A stretch of 64,000 nucleotides of DNA from Caproiciproducens faecalis (GTDB lineage: Bacteria; Bacillota; Clostridia; Oscillospirales; Acutalibacteraceae): contig NZ_JAGFNZ010000002.1 of the NCBI RefSeq assembly GCF_019448085.1, positions 496,001-560,000 of the forward strand, read 5' to 3'. This document shows positions 43,300 through 52,632 of this stretch, piece after piece. The stretch's first letter is position 1. Every line of letters starts with the position of its first letter. The notes beneath the pieces were generated by a model that made no database searches, was not told where the DNA came from, and was given only the letters and a program-made list of their open reading frames with translations. The position numbers and the translations under genes are program-made.

Positions 43300-44217
43300 T
43301 TATGGCTGCCATGGAATCATTTCCCCCGTCAGTTCTGTCACTGAGGCAATATGATTTTTATCCAGATATTCCTGAAGGCCGTCCAGTATTTTCACCGGTG
43401 CGTACGGGTCGGTGAAAAACGCGGTTCCAATCTGCAGCGCGGATGCGCCTGCCAACAGCATTTCCACGGCATCCTGCCATTTGGAGATACCGCCCATGCC
43501 GATTATGGGAATTTTGACCCGTTGATATACCTGACTGACCATACGGATAGCGACTGGAAGCAGCGCCGGGCCGGAAAGCCCGCCCGTGTTGTTGCGGATA
43601 ATCGGTCTGCGGGTATTGATATCAATCCTCATACCGGTCAGCGTATTAATCATGGAAATAACATTCGCGCCCGCGCTTTCCGCTGCCGCGGCGATCTCTG
43701 CAATGTCGCTGACGTTCGGCGAAAGCTTGACCATCAGCGGCTTTTTGCAGTGCCTGCGCACCGCCGCGGTGATTCCTTCCACCCCGGAGCAGCTGGTGCC
43801 GAACTGCACGCCGCCCTGTTTAACATTGGGGCAGGAAATGTTCAGCTCAATCATATCCACATCGGTGTCGGAAAGCCTTTCGGCCATCTGGCAGTAGTCC
43901 TCCGGCGTATTCCCCGCAATATTCGCAATAATCACCGTTCCCTGCTGTTTGAGCCAAGGCAGGTCATTTTTGATAAAATGCTCCACTCCCGGATTTTGCA
44001 GTCCGACGGCGTTGAGCATTCCGCCCGGTGTTTCCGCAATTCGGGGCGGCGGGTTCCCGGGGCGGGGAGCCAGCGTAATCCCCTTGCAGGAAATTCCGCC
44101 CAGCGTGCTGAGAGGATAAAACTCTCCGTATTCACGGCCGAAGCCGAAAGTGCCGGACGCTGCGATGATCGGGTTTTGAAACGCAACTCCCGCGATGTTT
44201 ACCTGTAAATCCGCCAT
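43300..44217 (-). CDS. pyrD: Dihydroorotate dehydrogenase B, catalytic subunit
   Basis: About 305 residues (ATG 44217, GGGAGG upstream). It oxidises dihydroorotate to orotate on FMN. Class 1B features are ASGTFGFGREY near residue 20, NAVGLQNPG near 65, the NISCPNVKQGG motif with the catalytic Cys nearby, MVKLSPNV, and IGMGGISKWQDA at the phosphate site. It pairs with PyrK just upstream (two bases), forming the NAD-linked PyrD-PyrK complex. Confidence 0.95.
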   Translation of the reverse strand: MADLQVNIAGVAFQNPIIAASGTFGFGREYGEFYPLSTLGGISCKGITLAPRPGNPPPRIAETPGGMLNAVGLQNPGVEHFIKNDLPWLKQQGTVIIANIAGNTPEDYCQMAERLSDTDVDMIELNISCPNVKQGGVQFGTSCSGVEGITAAVRRHCKKPLMVKLSPNVSDIAEIAAAAESAGANVISMINTLTGMRIDINTRRPIIRNNTGGLSGPALLPVAIRMVSQVYQRVKIPIIGMGGISKWQDAVEMLLAGASALQIGTAFFTDPYAPVKILDGLQEYLDKNHIASVTELTGEMIPWQP

Positions 44218-44219
44218 GC

Positions 44220-44984
44220 TTATCCCTCCCACACAACCGTTTCAGAATCAAAGACCGGGCCGTCCTTGCAGACGTGGCCGTAAAATTCCCGCCCGTCTTT
44301 TTTCAGCCTGCACGCGCAGCCAAGGCACGCGCCGACCCCGCAGGCCATGCGCTCTTCCAGTGAAATCTGGCACGGCACCCCGCGGGCGGCGGCAATCTTA
44401 CACACCGATTTCAGCATGGGAGACGGACCGCAGGCAAATAAAACGTCGAATTTTAAATCGTTCAGCAAATCCGTGACAAGGCCGTGGTAACCGAAAGAAC
44501 CGTCGTCCGTCGCAACCAGCACCCGGTTTCCGTTCTTTTCAAAATCCTCTTTCAAAATCACACTTTCCTCATTGCGAAACCCCGTGAGAACCGTCGCATT
44601 TTGGCCAAAATGTTTCGCTGCCTCCAGAAGCGGCGGCACGCCGATCCCTCCTCCGACAAAAACGGCCTTTTGTCTAGTATTTCCGAGGGAATACCCGTTT
44701 CCCAGCGGTGCCAGAATATCCAGTGTTTCGCCGGGACACGCGCCGGCAATCCAGGCGGTGCCTTCTCCCCGAATCTGAAAAACAAAGCGCAGAGTTTCCT
44801 TCGCCCGATTGATTTCACAGATGGAAATGGGGCGGCGCAGAGTTTTGCCCGGTACATAAAGATGGGCAAACTGTCCGGGCTGCGCGGCTTTCGCCAGCTC
44901 GCCAGCTTCTACGGTCAGATCAAAAATATCGGCGGTAAGCTGCTTTTTCGCAATGATCTTGCAGAGCATTACATCGTATTTCAT
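44220..44984 (-). CDS. pyrK: Dihydroorotate dehydrogenase B, electron transfer subunit
   Basis: A 254-residue ferredoxin-reductase-like subunit with FAD (RRPISICEI), NAD site (VFVGGGIGVPPLLEAAK, CGPSPMLKSV) and a [2Fe-2S] centre (ACGVGACLGCAC...C near the end). It passes electrons from PyrD to NAD+. Tightly linked to pyrD. Confidence 0.95.
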   Translation of the reverse strand: MKYDVMLCKIIAKKQLTADIFDLTVEAGELAKAAQPGQFAHLYVPGKTLRRPISICEINRAKETLRFVFQIRGEGTAWIAGACPGETLDILAPLGNGYSLGNTRQKAVFVGGGIGVPPLLEAAKHFGQNATVLTGFRNEESVILKEDFEKNGNRVLVATDDGSFGYHGLVTDLLNDLKFDVLFACGPSPMLKSVCKIAAARGVPCQISLEERMACGVGACLGCACRLKKDGREFYGHVCKDGPVFDSETVVWEG

Positions 44985-45014
44985 TTTTATGGCTCCTGTT
45001 CTGCGGTTTTAAAA

Positions 45015-45962
45015 TCAGCCGTTGACGGAAGGAAGAGAAATCGCTCCGATTTCCTGAATGATTTCGTCGCGCATCCGCTTTGCTTCCTGCGCGGCTGCCT
45101 GAGCGTAGTCCGTTTCCGGCGCTCCGCTCTTTTTCCACGCGGTCATAATGGAGCGGGACGCGTTAACCACCGCGCCGAGTCCATTGCTGTCAAACGCCGG
45201 AGCAACGTCCTTTGCTCCGCCGCCCTGCGCACCGTAGCCCGGGGCGAGGAAAAAGGTGTGGGTCAAATCGCGGCGCAGCTCCGCCAGCTGTTCGGGATAG
45301 GTCGCGCCCACCACCGCGCCGACGCCGGAATATCCGTACTTGCCCGGCAAGCCTTCGCCCCACTGCTCACAAAGATGCCCGACGGTGCCGTAAAGCGTTT
45401 CCCCGCCTTCAAAGATTTGGTTCTGCAGCTCGCCGGAGGAAGGGTTGGAGGTCTTTACCAGCACGAAAATCCCCTTGTCCTGCGCCCGGCAGGTGTCGAG
45501 AAGGGGGGTGATGCCGTCCGAGCCAAGGTAGCCGTTAACCGTCAGGCAGTCGCCGCCGAATGGAACGTAGGTCCGCTGTCCTACAGTAACCGTGCCCAGG
45601 TGCGCCGTGGTATACGCCTGCATCGTGGGGCCGATGTCGTTGCGCTTGCCGTCGGTAATCACGAAAAGTCCCTTGTCCTTTGCGTAGGCGATGGTATCGT
45701 AAAGCGCCTTTACACCGTGCCAGCCGTACATCTCATAATAGGCGCACTGCGGTTTTACGGCGGGAACAATGCCGCAGAGCGCGTCAATCAGACCTTTGTT
45801 AAACTCCAGAATCGCACCGGCCGCTCCTTCCAGCGTTTCGCCGTGCTGTGTAAAGGCTTTCTCCTTTATAAAGCCGGGAACATAGTCAAGCACGGGGTCC
45901 AATCCCGCGACGGTGGGGTTCTGCAGCTTTGCAATGCCTTCGATCAATCTGTCCAGTGCCAT
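45015..45962 (-). CDS. pyrF: Orotidine 5'-phosphate decarboxylase (type 2)
   Basis: A 315-residue decarboxylase of the longer subfamily, giving UMP. It has TVAGLDPVLDYVP near residue 17, the catalytic ITDGKRNDIGPTMQAY (D-K-x-x-D variant) near 98, and APGYGAQGG near 245. GGAGGAACC precedes the ATG. Part of pyrC-F-K-D. Confidence 0.94.
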   Translation of the reverse strand: MALDRLIEGIAKLQNPTVAGLDPVLDYVPGFIKEKAFTQHGETLEGAAGAILEFNKGLIDALCGIVPAVKPQCAYYEMYGWHGVKALYDTIAYAKDKGLFVITDGKRNDIGPTMQAYTTAHLGTVTVGQRTYVPFGGDCLTVNGYLGSDGITPLLDTCRAQDKGIFVLVKTSNPSSGELQNQIFEGGETLYGTVGHLCEQWGEGLPGKYGYSGVGAVVGATYPEQLAELRRDLTHTFFLAPGYGAQGGGAKDVAPAFDSNGLGAVVNASRSIMTAWKKSGAPETDYAQAAAQEAKRMRDEIIQEIGAISLPSVNG

Positions 45963-45991
45963 TGTGGTTCCTCCATTTATGCGTATTATTT

Positions 45992-47275
45992 TTAACGGCG
46001 GTTTGGTTCGTCAAAGACGATTTTTCCGCCGCAAACGGTCTTTTTTACTTTGCCGGTCAGTTCCTTCCCTTTAAAAACGGCATTCCTGCTTTTGCCGTGC
46101 AGCCGGTCGGGGTCAACCGTCCAACTCTCGCAGGAGTCAAACAGCACAAGATCAGCGGGCGCTCCCACTTTTAAGGTGCCGGCCGAAATTCCCAGCAGGG
46201 CAGCGGGCGCGGCGCTCATCAGCGAAAGCAGCTGCGTCAGTGTGAGTAGCTGACGGTTCACAAGGTAAGTAATCCCTGCGGCAAGGCTGGTTTCCATCCC
46301 GACGCTTCCGTTCGGCGCGGCAAGAAAGTCGGCCTTTTCCGCCGGAGTATGCGGCGCGTGGTCGGTCGCAATTGCGTCGATGGTGCCGTCCCGCAGTCCC
46401 TCGATGACCGCGAGCCTGTCCTCTTCCGCGCGGAGCGGCGGGCTCATACGGTAATCCGCGTCCCGGCTCAGCAGTTCCTGCTCCGTCAATGCAAAATAGT
46501 GGGGCGCCGTTTCCGCCGTCACCCTTACGCCGCGCCGCTTCGCGTCACGGATAAGCGCGACGGAAGTTTTTGTGCTGACGTGGCAGATATGCACCGGAAC
46601 GCCGTAAGCCGCCGCAATCGCGATTTCCCGCGCGGTGCCGCAGTCCTCCGCGGCAGCGGGAACGCCCTTTACCCCCAGCCTTTCCGAAACGGCTCCTTCG
46701 TTGATCTTCCCTCCCTGTGAAAGGAACAGATCCTCACAGTGGGAAACCACCCTCATCTTCAGCTCGGCGGCAAGGCGCAGAGCGTTTGCCATCAGCAGGG
46801 TGTTAACGACGGGACGGCCGTCATCGCTCAGCGCGATGGCTCCGGCTTCTTTCAGAGCCGCAAGGTCGTTCAATTCCTCGCTTTTCAGCCCTTTGGTAAT
46901 CGCCGCCGCCACATATACCCGTGCGTCGGCAGTCCTTGCCTTTTCAAGAATATCCCTTACCGTTTCGGGGGTGTCTACCGCGGGATTGGTGTTGGGCATA
47001 CACAAAAGGCTGGTGACCCCTCCCGCCGCCGCGGCACGGCAGCCCGTCAGGATGTCTTCCTTTTCCGTAAAACCGGGGTCGCGCAGGTGAACGTGCATGT
47101 CCACCAGACCGGGCGCGGCAGCCAGACCCCGCGCGTCTATCACTTCGGCATCTTCACACGAAATTTTCCCGCCGACGGCGGTAATAGCACCGTTCGTTAT
47201 CAGGATATCCCCTGTTTCGTCCATTGTGCCTGACGGGTCAAGGATTCTTGCCCCGCGAATGAGCAGCCTGTCCAT
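45992..47275 (-). CDS. pyrC: Dihydroorotase
   Basis: A 427-residue class I dihydroorotase that closes carbamoyl-aspartate to dihydroorotate. Metal site motifs are DMHVHLRDPGFTEKEDI (residues about 58-74), HICHVST, and IATDHAPHTPAEK. Start ATG 47275 is preceded by GGAGGG. First gene of the pyr unit; no PyrR-type attenuator is evident in the leader, and no aspartate carbamoyltransferase or carbamoyl-phosphate synthase gene is in the window. Confidence 0.95.
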   Translation of the reverse strand: MDRLLIRGARILDPSGTMDETGDILITNGAITAVGGKISCEDAEVIDARGLAAAPGLVDMHVHLRDPGFTEKEDILTGCRAAAAGGVTSLLCMPNTNPAVDTPETVRDILEKARTADARVYVAAAITKGLKSEELNDLAALKEAGAIALSDDGRPVVNTLLMANALRLAAELKMRVVSHCEDLFLSQGGKINEGAVSERLGVKGVPAAAEDCGTAREIAIAAAYGVPVHICHVSTKTSVALIRDAKRRGVRVTAETAPHYFALTEQELLSRDADYRMSPPLRAEEDRLAVIEGLRDGTIDAIATDHAPHTPAEKADFLAAPNGSVGMETSLAAGITYLVNRQLLTLTQLLSLMSAAPAALLGISAGTLKVGAPADLVLFDSCESWTVDPDRLHGKSRNAVFKGKELTGKVKKTVCGGKIVFDEPNRR

Positions 47276-47373
47276 TCATTCCCTCCGTTATTTCAGTATC
47301 AATTGTTTTATGTCTAAATACAGGATGATCCCACAGTTTTGCGGCTGCACCCTTTCCTTCTCACCGGAGGATG

Positions 47374-47563
47374 GCAGGCAAAGCCTGACTGGGGGAACCT
47401 CATTTTTTTGCCTTGCGCTCATGAGAGCACGCCGTAGGCGCTTGCCGACCGCATAGTCTGCCCTCAGGCCGGGCAGGCCCCTACTTTCGCTCTTGTCCGA
47501 AAGTAGGAAAGGACGCACAGGGGGATTTTTAATTCCCGGCGGAAGGATTCCATAAAATCCCCC
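47374..47563. repeat. Hairpin-rich intergenic element upstream of pyrC
   Basis: Within the 517-base gap 47,276-47,792 are three clear hairpins: CAGGC/GCCTG (47375-47387), CCTACTTTCG/CGAAAGTAGG (47480-47507) and GGGGGATTTT/AAAATCCCCC (47520-47563). The minus strand has an open frame of 111 codons across it (47,288-47,623), but composition and lack of a ribosome site make it doubtful. The pattern looks like an interspersed repeat or a relic of one. A further GGCGGC/GCCGCC hairpin lies at 47741-47757. Confidence 0.45.
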
Positions 47564-47792
47564 TGCACCCCCAAGTATCCCCAAAGAGCCTGTCTTGAGA
47601 TACGATTCCGCCGTGGTTTTCATTGACGGGGGATACGAAAGACCGATTAATCCCGGATATGAATGATTACTTTTTGACTATTATGTCGTATTTTATACAA
47701 TCAGTAAATTTATGCTTGTGATTGCAGACATTCTGTCGCGGGCGGCAAAATGCCGCCGAGCCGGACAAATTTCCCGATTGTTCAAACAGGGT

Positions 47793-48563
47793 TCAGGGAA
47801 TCACAAAAAACTTTGTCAGAGCAAGCAGTTCCCGCGCGTAACAGGAAGAAAAAATGTACCACGGCGTCGGCGCACTGACCGGATAGGATGTGATTTTCAG
47901 TTCGGCGGCGATTCTGCCCGCGCGGTACTGGTGGTAATCGTCCGTCACGATCGCCATGACGGGGTTCAGTCCGTTTTGCTTTGTCAGCGCCAACGAATTG
48001 CGCAGATTTTCCTGTGTGGAAACAGAAGTGTCCTCCACAAAAATCCGGGAAGCGTCAATCCCGTTTTTCACCAGATATTCGCGAATGACGGAAGCTTCCG
48101 TCACCAGTTCCCCTTTCCCCTGACCGCCGCTGGCAATACATTTCGCCTGTGGATGTTCGTTCAGGTACGCGGCGGCCGTTTCTATTCTGACCCGCAGATC
48201 GGCGCTGGGCACCGTACCGCTCACCTTGCTGCCAAGCACGACCGCGGTTGCGTCCTCCGGCGGAGAAGGTTGTCCCGCACCGGCGCCATAAATCATCAGC
48301 CCGGTCAGCACCGCCGCCCACAGCACTCCGGCTCCAAACAGAGCCAGAACAATCCGGCAGAAAATCCGGAAACCTTTGGAGCGTTTGCTCCTCCGTCTGA
48401 TGGCACCGGAAAACAACGCGCACAGAAACAGGAGAGCGCATACAACTAGGCCCGCCGCGTTTCCAATGTTCAGCACATCCCAATGAATCGGGATCAAAAA
48501 CCAGACAATCCCGCCGACGGACAACACCAGCGTAAAAATTTTTACAATCTGTCTTTTCAGCAT
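47793..48563 (-). CDS. YdcF/SanA-like DUF218 membrane protein
   Basis: About 256 residues from the ATG at 48563 (AAGG upstream). Three N-terminal membrane helices (residues 5-100) precede a DUF218 domain: AVVLGSKVSG near 105, CIASGGQGKGELVTEASV, the VEDTSVSTQENLRNS motif and MAIVTDDYHQYRA. The family is linked to envelope integrity (SanA, ElyC) and may act on envelope polysaccharide; the activity is unproven. Confidence 0.82.
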   Translation of the reverse strand: MLKRQIVKIFTLVLSVGGIVWFLIPIHWDVLNIGNAAGLVVCALLFLCALFSGAIRRRSKRSKGFRIFCRIVLALFGAGVLWAAVLTGLMIYGAGAGQPSPPEDATAVVLGSKVSGTVPSADLRVRIETAAAYLNEHPQAKCIASGGQGKGELVTEASVIREYLVKNGIDASRIFVEDTSVSTQENLRNSLALTKQNGLNPVMAIVTDDYHQYRAGRIAAELKITSYPVSAPTPWYIFSSCYARELLALTKFFVIP

Positions 48564-48652
48564 CTCCGCCTTCTTTCCCTTCTGAGAAAAGCACCGTGAA
48601 AAAGAGTTTTTACGGCACAGCCGCTTTTCGGTTATTATACCATAATTTCCGT

Positions 48653-48686
48653 AAAAATGCCTCCGAACTTTTCGTCCGGAGGCACT
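48653..48686 (-). terminator. Terminator of the hydrogenase operon
   Basis: TGCCTCCG pairs with CGGAGGCA around an 11-base loop, followed on the minus strand by TTTTTAC, just after the hndD stop. Confidence 0.88.
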
Positions 48687-48693
48687 GATGATT

Positions 48694-50442
48694 TTAGTAC
48701 TTTTTACGGGGCACATAGCTTGTGTGCAGAATTTCGTGGGCCTTATGGCTGCCCGGCTTCTCAAAGAATTCTTCGTAGATCATCTTGATAAGCGGGCTTT
48801 CATGGCTCTTGCGCAAAGGCAGGTTCTTGTCTTCCTCATAAAGCGCCTTTGCTCTTTCTGCCTTCAGATCGGTAAAGCTGCGGACAGCCGCAGGCTGAAT
48901 CGGCTGACCGCCGCCGTTGACACAGCCGCCCGGGCAGCACATAATTTCAATAAAATGATAGCCGCCTTCGCCGTTCTTCACTTTTTCAAGGACTTCATTG
49001 GCGTTGTTCAGACCGCTGACCGCAGCAACTTTCACATCCATGCCGCCGACGTGGTAAACAGCTTCCTTGATTCCTTCCGTTCCGCGGATTTCGGTATATT
49101 CAACAGAGTCAAGGCTCTTGCCCTCCAGGGCATCGGCCGCCGTTCTGAGCGCGGCCTCCATCACGCCGCCGGTCGCGCCGAAAATCGCCGCGGCACCGGT
49201 GGAAACACCCAACGCCGGGTCAAAGTCCTCATCCGGCAGGCGGTTGAAGTTGATATGGGCCATATTGATGAGACGCGCAAGCTCGCGGGTGGTGATGGCA
49301 ATATCGGTATCCGGGATTCCCGCACCGGCTCCATCCTCATCCTCGCGCTTGACTTCAAATTTTTTGGCTACGCAGGGCATTACGCTGACGACCACGATGT
49401 TTTTCGGGTCGATGTTGTTCTTCTGCGCGTAATACGTCTTGATGACCGCGCCGGTCATCTGCTGCGGCGATTTGCAGGAGGAAACGTTGGGCAGCAGCTC
49501 CGGGTAATAATATTCGCAGAATTTGATCCAGCCCGGCGAGCAGGAGGTAATCAGCGGCAGCGGACCGCCGTTCTGTACGCGCTCAAGCAGCTCGTTGGCC
49601 TCTTCCATAATGGTAAGGTCGGCGCCGAAATCCGTGTCAAACACTTTGTCAAAGCCCAGACGGCGCAGCGCGGCAACCATCTTGCCCTTTACGTTTGTGC
49701 CGACCGGAAGGCCGAAGCACTCGCCGAGCGTAGCGCGGATAGCAGGCGCGGTCTGTACGACCACATATTTTTCCGGATCGTTCAGGGCGGCCATGACCTC
49801 GTCACACTGGTCGCGTTCCGTCAAAGCGCCGGTCGGGCAGCTCACAATGCACTGGCCGCAGGAAACGCACGGAACGTCATTGAGCGGCTTTTCAAAGGAG
49901 CAGGCAATATGAGTATCAAAGCCGCGGCAGTTCGGGCCGATAACGGCGACGTGCTGGTCGGCGCAGGCAGCCACGCAGCGGCGGCAGAGGATACATTTGG
50001 AATTATCGCGAATCAGGTGCAGGGTCGACTCGTCCCTGGTGGCGTCGGGCTTCGCCCCTTCAAAACGATCCGTCTGCTCCACACCCATCTCATTGCACAG
50101 GGTCTGGAATTCGCAGTTTCCGCTGCGCTTGCAGGCTAAGCAGTCCTGATTATGGACGGAAAGCAGCATTTCCAGCGTCATTTTTCTGGACCGCTGAATT
50201 TTAGCGGTATTGGTCTGAACCTCCATCCCCTCATTGACCGGATAAACGCAGGAAGCAACCAAAGAGCGCGCGCCCTTTACCTCTACCACGCACATACGGC
50301 AGGCACCGATCTCATTAATTCCTTTCAGGTAGCATAAGGTCGGAATATCGATTCCGGCAAGCCTCGCCGCCTCCAGAATTGTGGAATCAGCCGGCACTGA
50401 GAGGGGCATGCCGTTTATTTTTATATTCACCATTTTTTCCAT
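48694..50442 (-). CDS. hndD: [FeFe] hydrogenase catalytic subunit (HndD/HydA type)
   Basis: A 582-residue multidomain [FeFe] hydrogenase. From the N terminus: [2Fe-2S] domain (CYLKGINEIGACRMC), His/Cys [4Fe-4S] (HNQDCLACKRSGNC), two ferredoxin clusters (CILCRRCVAAC; CVSCGQCIVSCP), and the H-cluster domain with TSCSPGW, MPCVAKKFE and MCCPGGCVNGGGQP. The C-terminal extension ends in a basic tail. With HndABC it forms a tri- or tetrameric NAD(P)-linked complex that, by family knowledge, can confurcate NADH and reduced ferredoxin to H2. Last gene of the operon. Confidence 0.95.
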   Translation of the reverse strand: MEKMVNIKINGMPLSVPADSTILEAARLAGIDIPTLCYLKGINEIGACRMCVVEVKGARSLVASCVYPVNEGMEVQTNTAKIQRSRKMTLEMLLSVHNQDCLACKRSGNCEFQTLCNEMGVEQTDRFEGAKPDATRDESTLHLIRDNSKCILCRRCVAACADQHVAVIGPNCRGFDTHIACSFEKPLNDVPCVSCGQCIVSCPTGALTERDQCDEVMAALNDPEKYVVVQTAPAIRATLGECFGLPVGTNVKGKMVAALRRLGFDKVFDTDFGADLTIMEEANELLERVQNGGPLPLITSCSPGWIKFCEYYYPELLPNVSSCKSPQQMTGAVIKTYYAQKNNIDPKNIVVVSVMPCVAKKFEVKREDEDGAGAGIPDTDIAITTRELARLINMAHINFNRLPDEDFDPALGVSTGAAAIFGATGGVMEAALRTAADALEGKSLDSVEYTEIRGTEGIKEAVYHVGGMDVKVAAVSGLNNANEVLEKVKNGEGGYHFIEIMCCPGGCVNGGGQPIQPAAVRSFTDLKAERAKALYEEDKNLPLRKSHESPLIKMIYEEFFEKPGSHKAHEILHTSYVPRKKY

Positions 50443-50456
50443 GATGGCACACTCCT

Positions 50457-52247
50457 TTATTTCTTAATGATCGCGCTGAACTTGCATTTTTCCATGCAGG
50501 CGCCGCACTTAATGCATTTTTTCGTATCAATCACATGAGGAACCTTTACGCTGCCGGTAATTGCGCCGACAGGACAGTTGCGCGCGCACAGCGTGCATCC
50601 GCGGCATTTATCCTCAAGGATGACATAGTTGGTCAGCGCCTTGCAGACGCCGGCCGGGCAGCGGTGCTCCGTAACATGGGCAATGTACTCGTCGCGGAAA
50701 TAGTGCAGGGTGGAAAGCACCGGGTTCGGTGCGGTCTGGCCGAGTGCGCACAGCGAATTCTCCTTCAGGTAGTAGCACAGTTCTTCCAGACGGTCAAGAT
50801 CTTCCAAGGTTCCGTTTCCGCTGGTAATCTTTTCGAGCATTTCCAGCAGCCGCCTGGTGCCGATCCGGCACGGCGTACACTTGCCGCAGGATTCGTCCAC
50901 GGTGAATTCCAGGAAGAATTTCGCAATGTCGACCATACAGTTTGTATCGTCCATGACGATCAGTCCGCCGGAGCCCATCATGGCACCGATGGACAGCAGG
51001 TTATCATAATCAATTGGGATATCAAGCTGAGAAGCCGGAATACAACCGCCGGAAGGTCCGCCGGTCTGAGCTGCTTTAAAGGTATGACCGTCCGGCACGC
51101 CGCCGCCGATTTCCTCTACAATTTCACGCAGCGTCGTACCCATCGGCACTTCCACAAGGCCGGTGTGCTTGATTTTTCCGCCCAGAGCGAACACCTTGGT
51201 ACCCTTGGACTTTTCGGTGCCCATAGAGGCAAACCAGTCCGCGCCCTTCAAAATAATCTGGGTAATGTTGGCGTAGGTTTCCACGTTGTTGAGAATGGTC
51301 GGCTTCTGGAACAGGCCCTTGACCGCCGGGAACGGAGGACGCGGACGCGGCTCCCCACGTTTGCCCTCGATGGAGGTCATCAGAGCGGTTTCTTCGCCGC
51401 ACACAAACGCACCGGCGCCAAGGCGCAGGCCGATGTCGAAATCAAATCCGGTATTGAAAATGTTCTTGCCCAAAAGGCCGTATTCCCTCGCCTGATCGAT
51501 GGCGATCTGCAGGCGTTTGACCGCGATGGGGTATTCGGCGCGGACATAAATATAGCCCTGGGACGAACCGATTGCGTACCCGGCAATCGCCATGGCCTCC
51601 AGCACGCTGTGCGGGTCGCCTTCCAGCACGGAACGATCCATAAACGCGCCCGGGTCGCCTTCGTCGGCGTTGCAGCAGACGTATTTCTGGTCAGCCTGAT
51701 TTTTCGCCGCAAAGCTCCATTTCAGTCCGGTCGGGAAGCCCGCGCCGCCGCGGCCGCGCAGACCGGAAGCCTTTACCACGTCGATAACCTGCTCCGGGGT
51801 CATTTCGGTAAGAACCTTGCCCAGTGCGGTGTATCCGTCCACCGCTATGTACTCATCAATACACTCCGGATTGATAACACCGCAGTTCCGAAGCGCGACG
51901 CGGTTCTGTTTTTCATAGAAAGGCGTATGGTTCAGTGATTTGATGGTGTTGTCGTCTACGATGGTCTCCTGATAAAGCAGACGCTTGACAATTCTTCCCT
52001 TTAACAGATGTTCCTCCACAATTTCAGGAACATCCTCCGGAGTGACTCTGCTGTAAAAAGAACCTTCCGGATAGACAATCATAATCGGGCCGAGGGCGCA
52101 GAGGCCGAAACAGCCGGTGCGGATAACATTGACCTCTTTGTCCAGACCCCGGACCGCGATTTCCTCTTTGAGCTTTGAGATAATCAGCTCGCTGTTTGAG
52201 GAGGTACAACCGGTACCGCCGCAAACCAGTACATTGGAACGATACAT
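50457..52247 (-). CDS. hndC: Bifurcating hydrogenase NuoF-like subunit (HndC/HydB)
   Basis: A 596-residue flavin subunit. An N-terminal thioredoxin-like [2Fe-2S] part (CGGTGCTSSNSE) leads into the NuoF fold with the FMN/NADH motif GRGGAGFPTGLKW and GAGAFVCGEETAL. An SLBB part follows, then the N3-like [4Fe-4S] ESCGKCTPCRIGT, and finally two ferredoxin clusters (CRGCTLCARNCP; CIKCGACMEKC). This is the electron-bifurcating core in HydABC-type enzymes. It lies between hndB and hndD, separated by 14-16 bases on each side. Confidence 0.95.
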   Translation of the reverse strand: MYRSNVLVCGGTGCTSSNSELIISKLKEEIAVRGLDKEVNVIRTGCFGLCALGPIMIVYPEGSFYSRVTPEDVPEIVEEHLLKGRIVKRLLYQETIVDDNTIKSLNHTPFYEKQNRVALRNCGVINPECIDEYIAVDGYTALGKVLTEMTPEQVIDVVKASGLRGRGGAGFPTGLKWSFAAKNQADQKYVCCNADEGDPGAFMDRSVLEGDPHSVLEAMAIAGYAIGSSQGYIYVRAEYPIAVKRLQIAIDQAREYGLLGKNIFNTGFDFDIGLRLGAGAFVCGEETALMTSIEGKRGEPRPRPPFPAVKGLFQKPTILNNVETYANITQIILKGADWFASMGTEKSKGTKVFALGGKIKHTGLVEVPMGTTLREIVEEIGGGVPDGHTFKAAQTGGPSGGCIPASQLDIPIDYDNLLSIGAMMGSGGLIVMDDTNCMVDIAKFFLEFTVDESCGKCTPCRIGTRRLLEMLEKITSGNGTLEDLDRLEELCYYLKENSLCALGQTAPNPVLSTLHYFRDEYIAHVTEHRCPAGVCKALTNYVILEDKCRGCTLCARNCPVGAITGSVKVPHVIDTKKCIKCGACMEKCKFSAIIKK

Positions 52248-52263
52248 GAATGCTGCCTCCTTC

Positions 52264-52632
52264 TTATGAATTAGCGCCTATGGTATACTCTGTTACCACA
52301 TTGCCGTTTACCAGGTGGTCGTTCACCACGCGTACCGCCTTTTCAGGCGTCATCTTTACATAGGTTACCTTTTCCTGACCGGGTGTCACAATTTCCACCA
52401 CCGGCTCAAACTGGCAGATTCCGATACAGCCTGTCTGAGTGACCGTAACATTGGAAAGGCCGCGCTTAGAGACTTCTTCCACCATGGCGTTCAAAACCGG
52501 GCGCGCCCCCGCGGCAATTCCGCAGGTGGCCATGCCGACCAGTACACGGATGGCGTTGTCGTTGTTTTCGCGGAGAATAACCTGACTGCGGGCTCTATCC
52601 CTAATCGCCTGAAGTTCCTCTAAAGACTTCAT
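52264..52632 (-). CDS. hndB: Thioredoxin-like [2Fe-2S] ferredoxin subunit (HndB)
   Basis: A 122-residue protein with the thioredoxin-like ferredoxin cysteines: ATCGIAAGARPV near residue 35 and TQTGCIGICQFEP near 66. The ATG at 52632 has GGAGG nine bases upstream and overlaps the preceding ATPase gene by 32 bases. It matches HndB, the fourth subunit in four-gene hnd operons. Confidence 0.9.
   Translation of the reverse strand: MKSLEELQAIRDRARSQVILRENNDNAIRVLVGMATCGIAAGARPVLNAMVEEVSKRGLSNVTVTQTGCIGICQFEPVVEIVTPGQEKVTYVKMTPEKAVRVVNDHLVNGNVVTEYTIGANS

Noticed and set aside
47276-47480. PyrR-type attenuator before pyrC
   Set aside because: No antiterminator/terminator pair with the PyrR binding sequence could be found.
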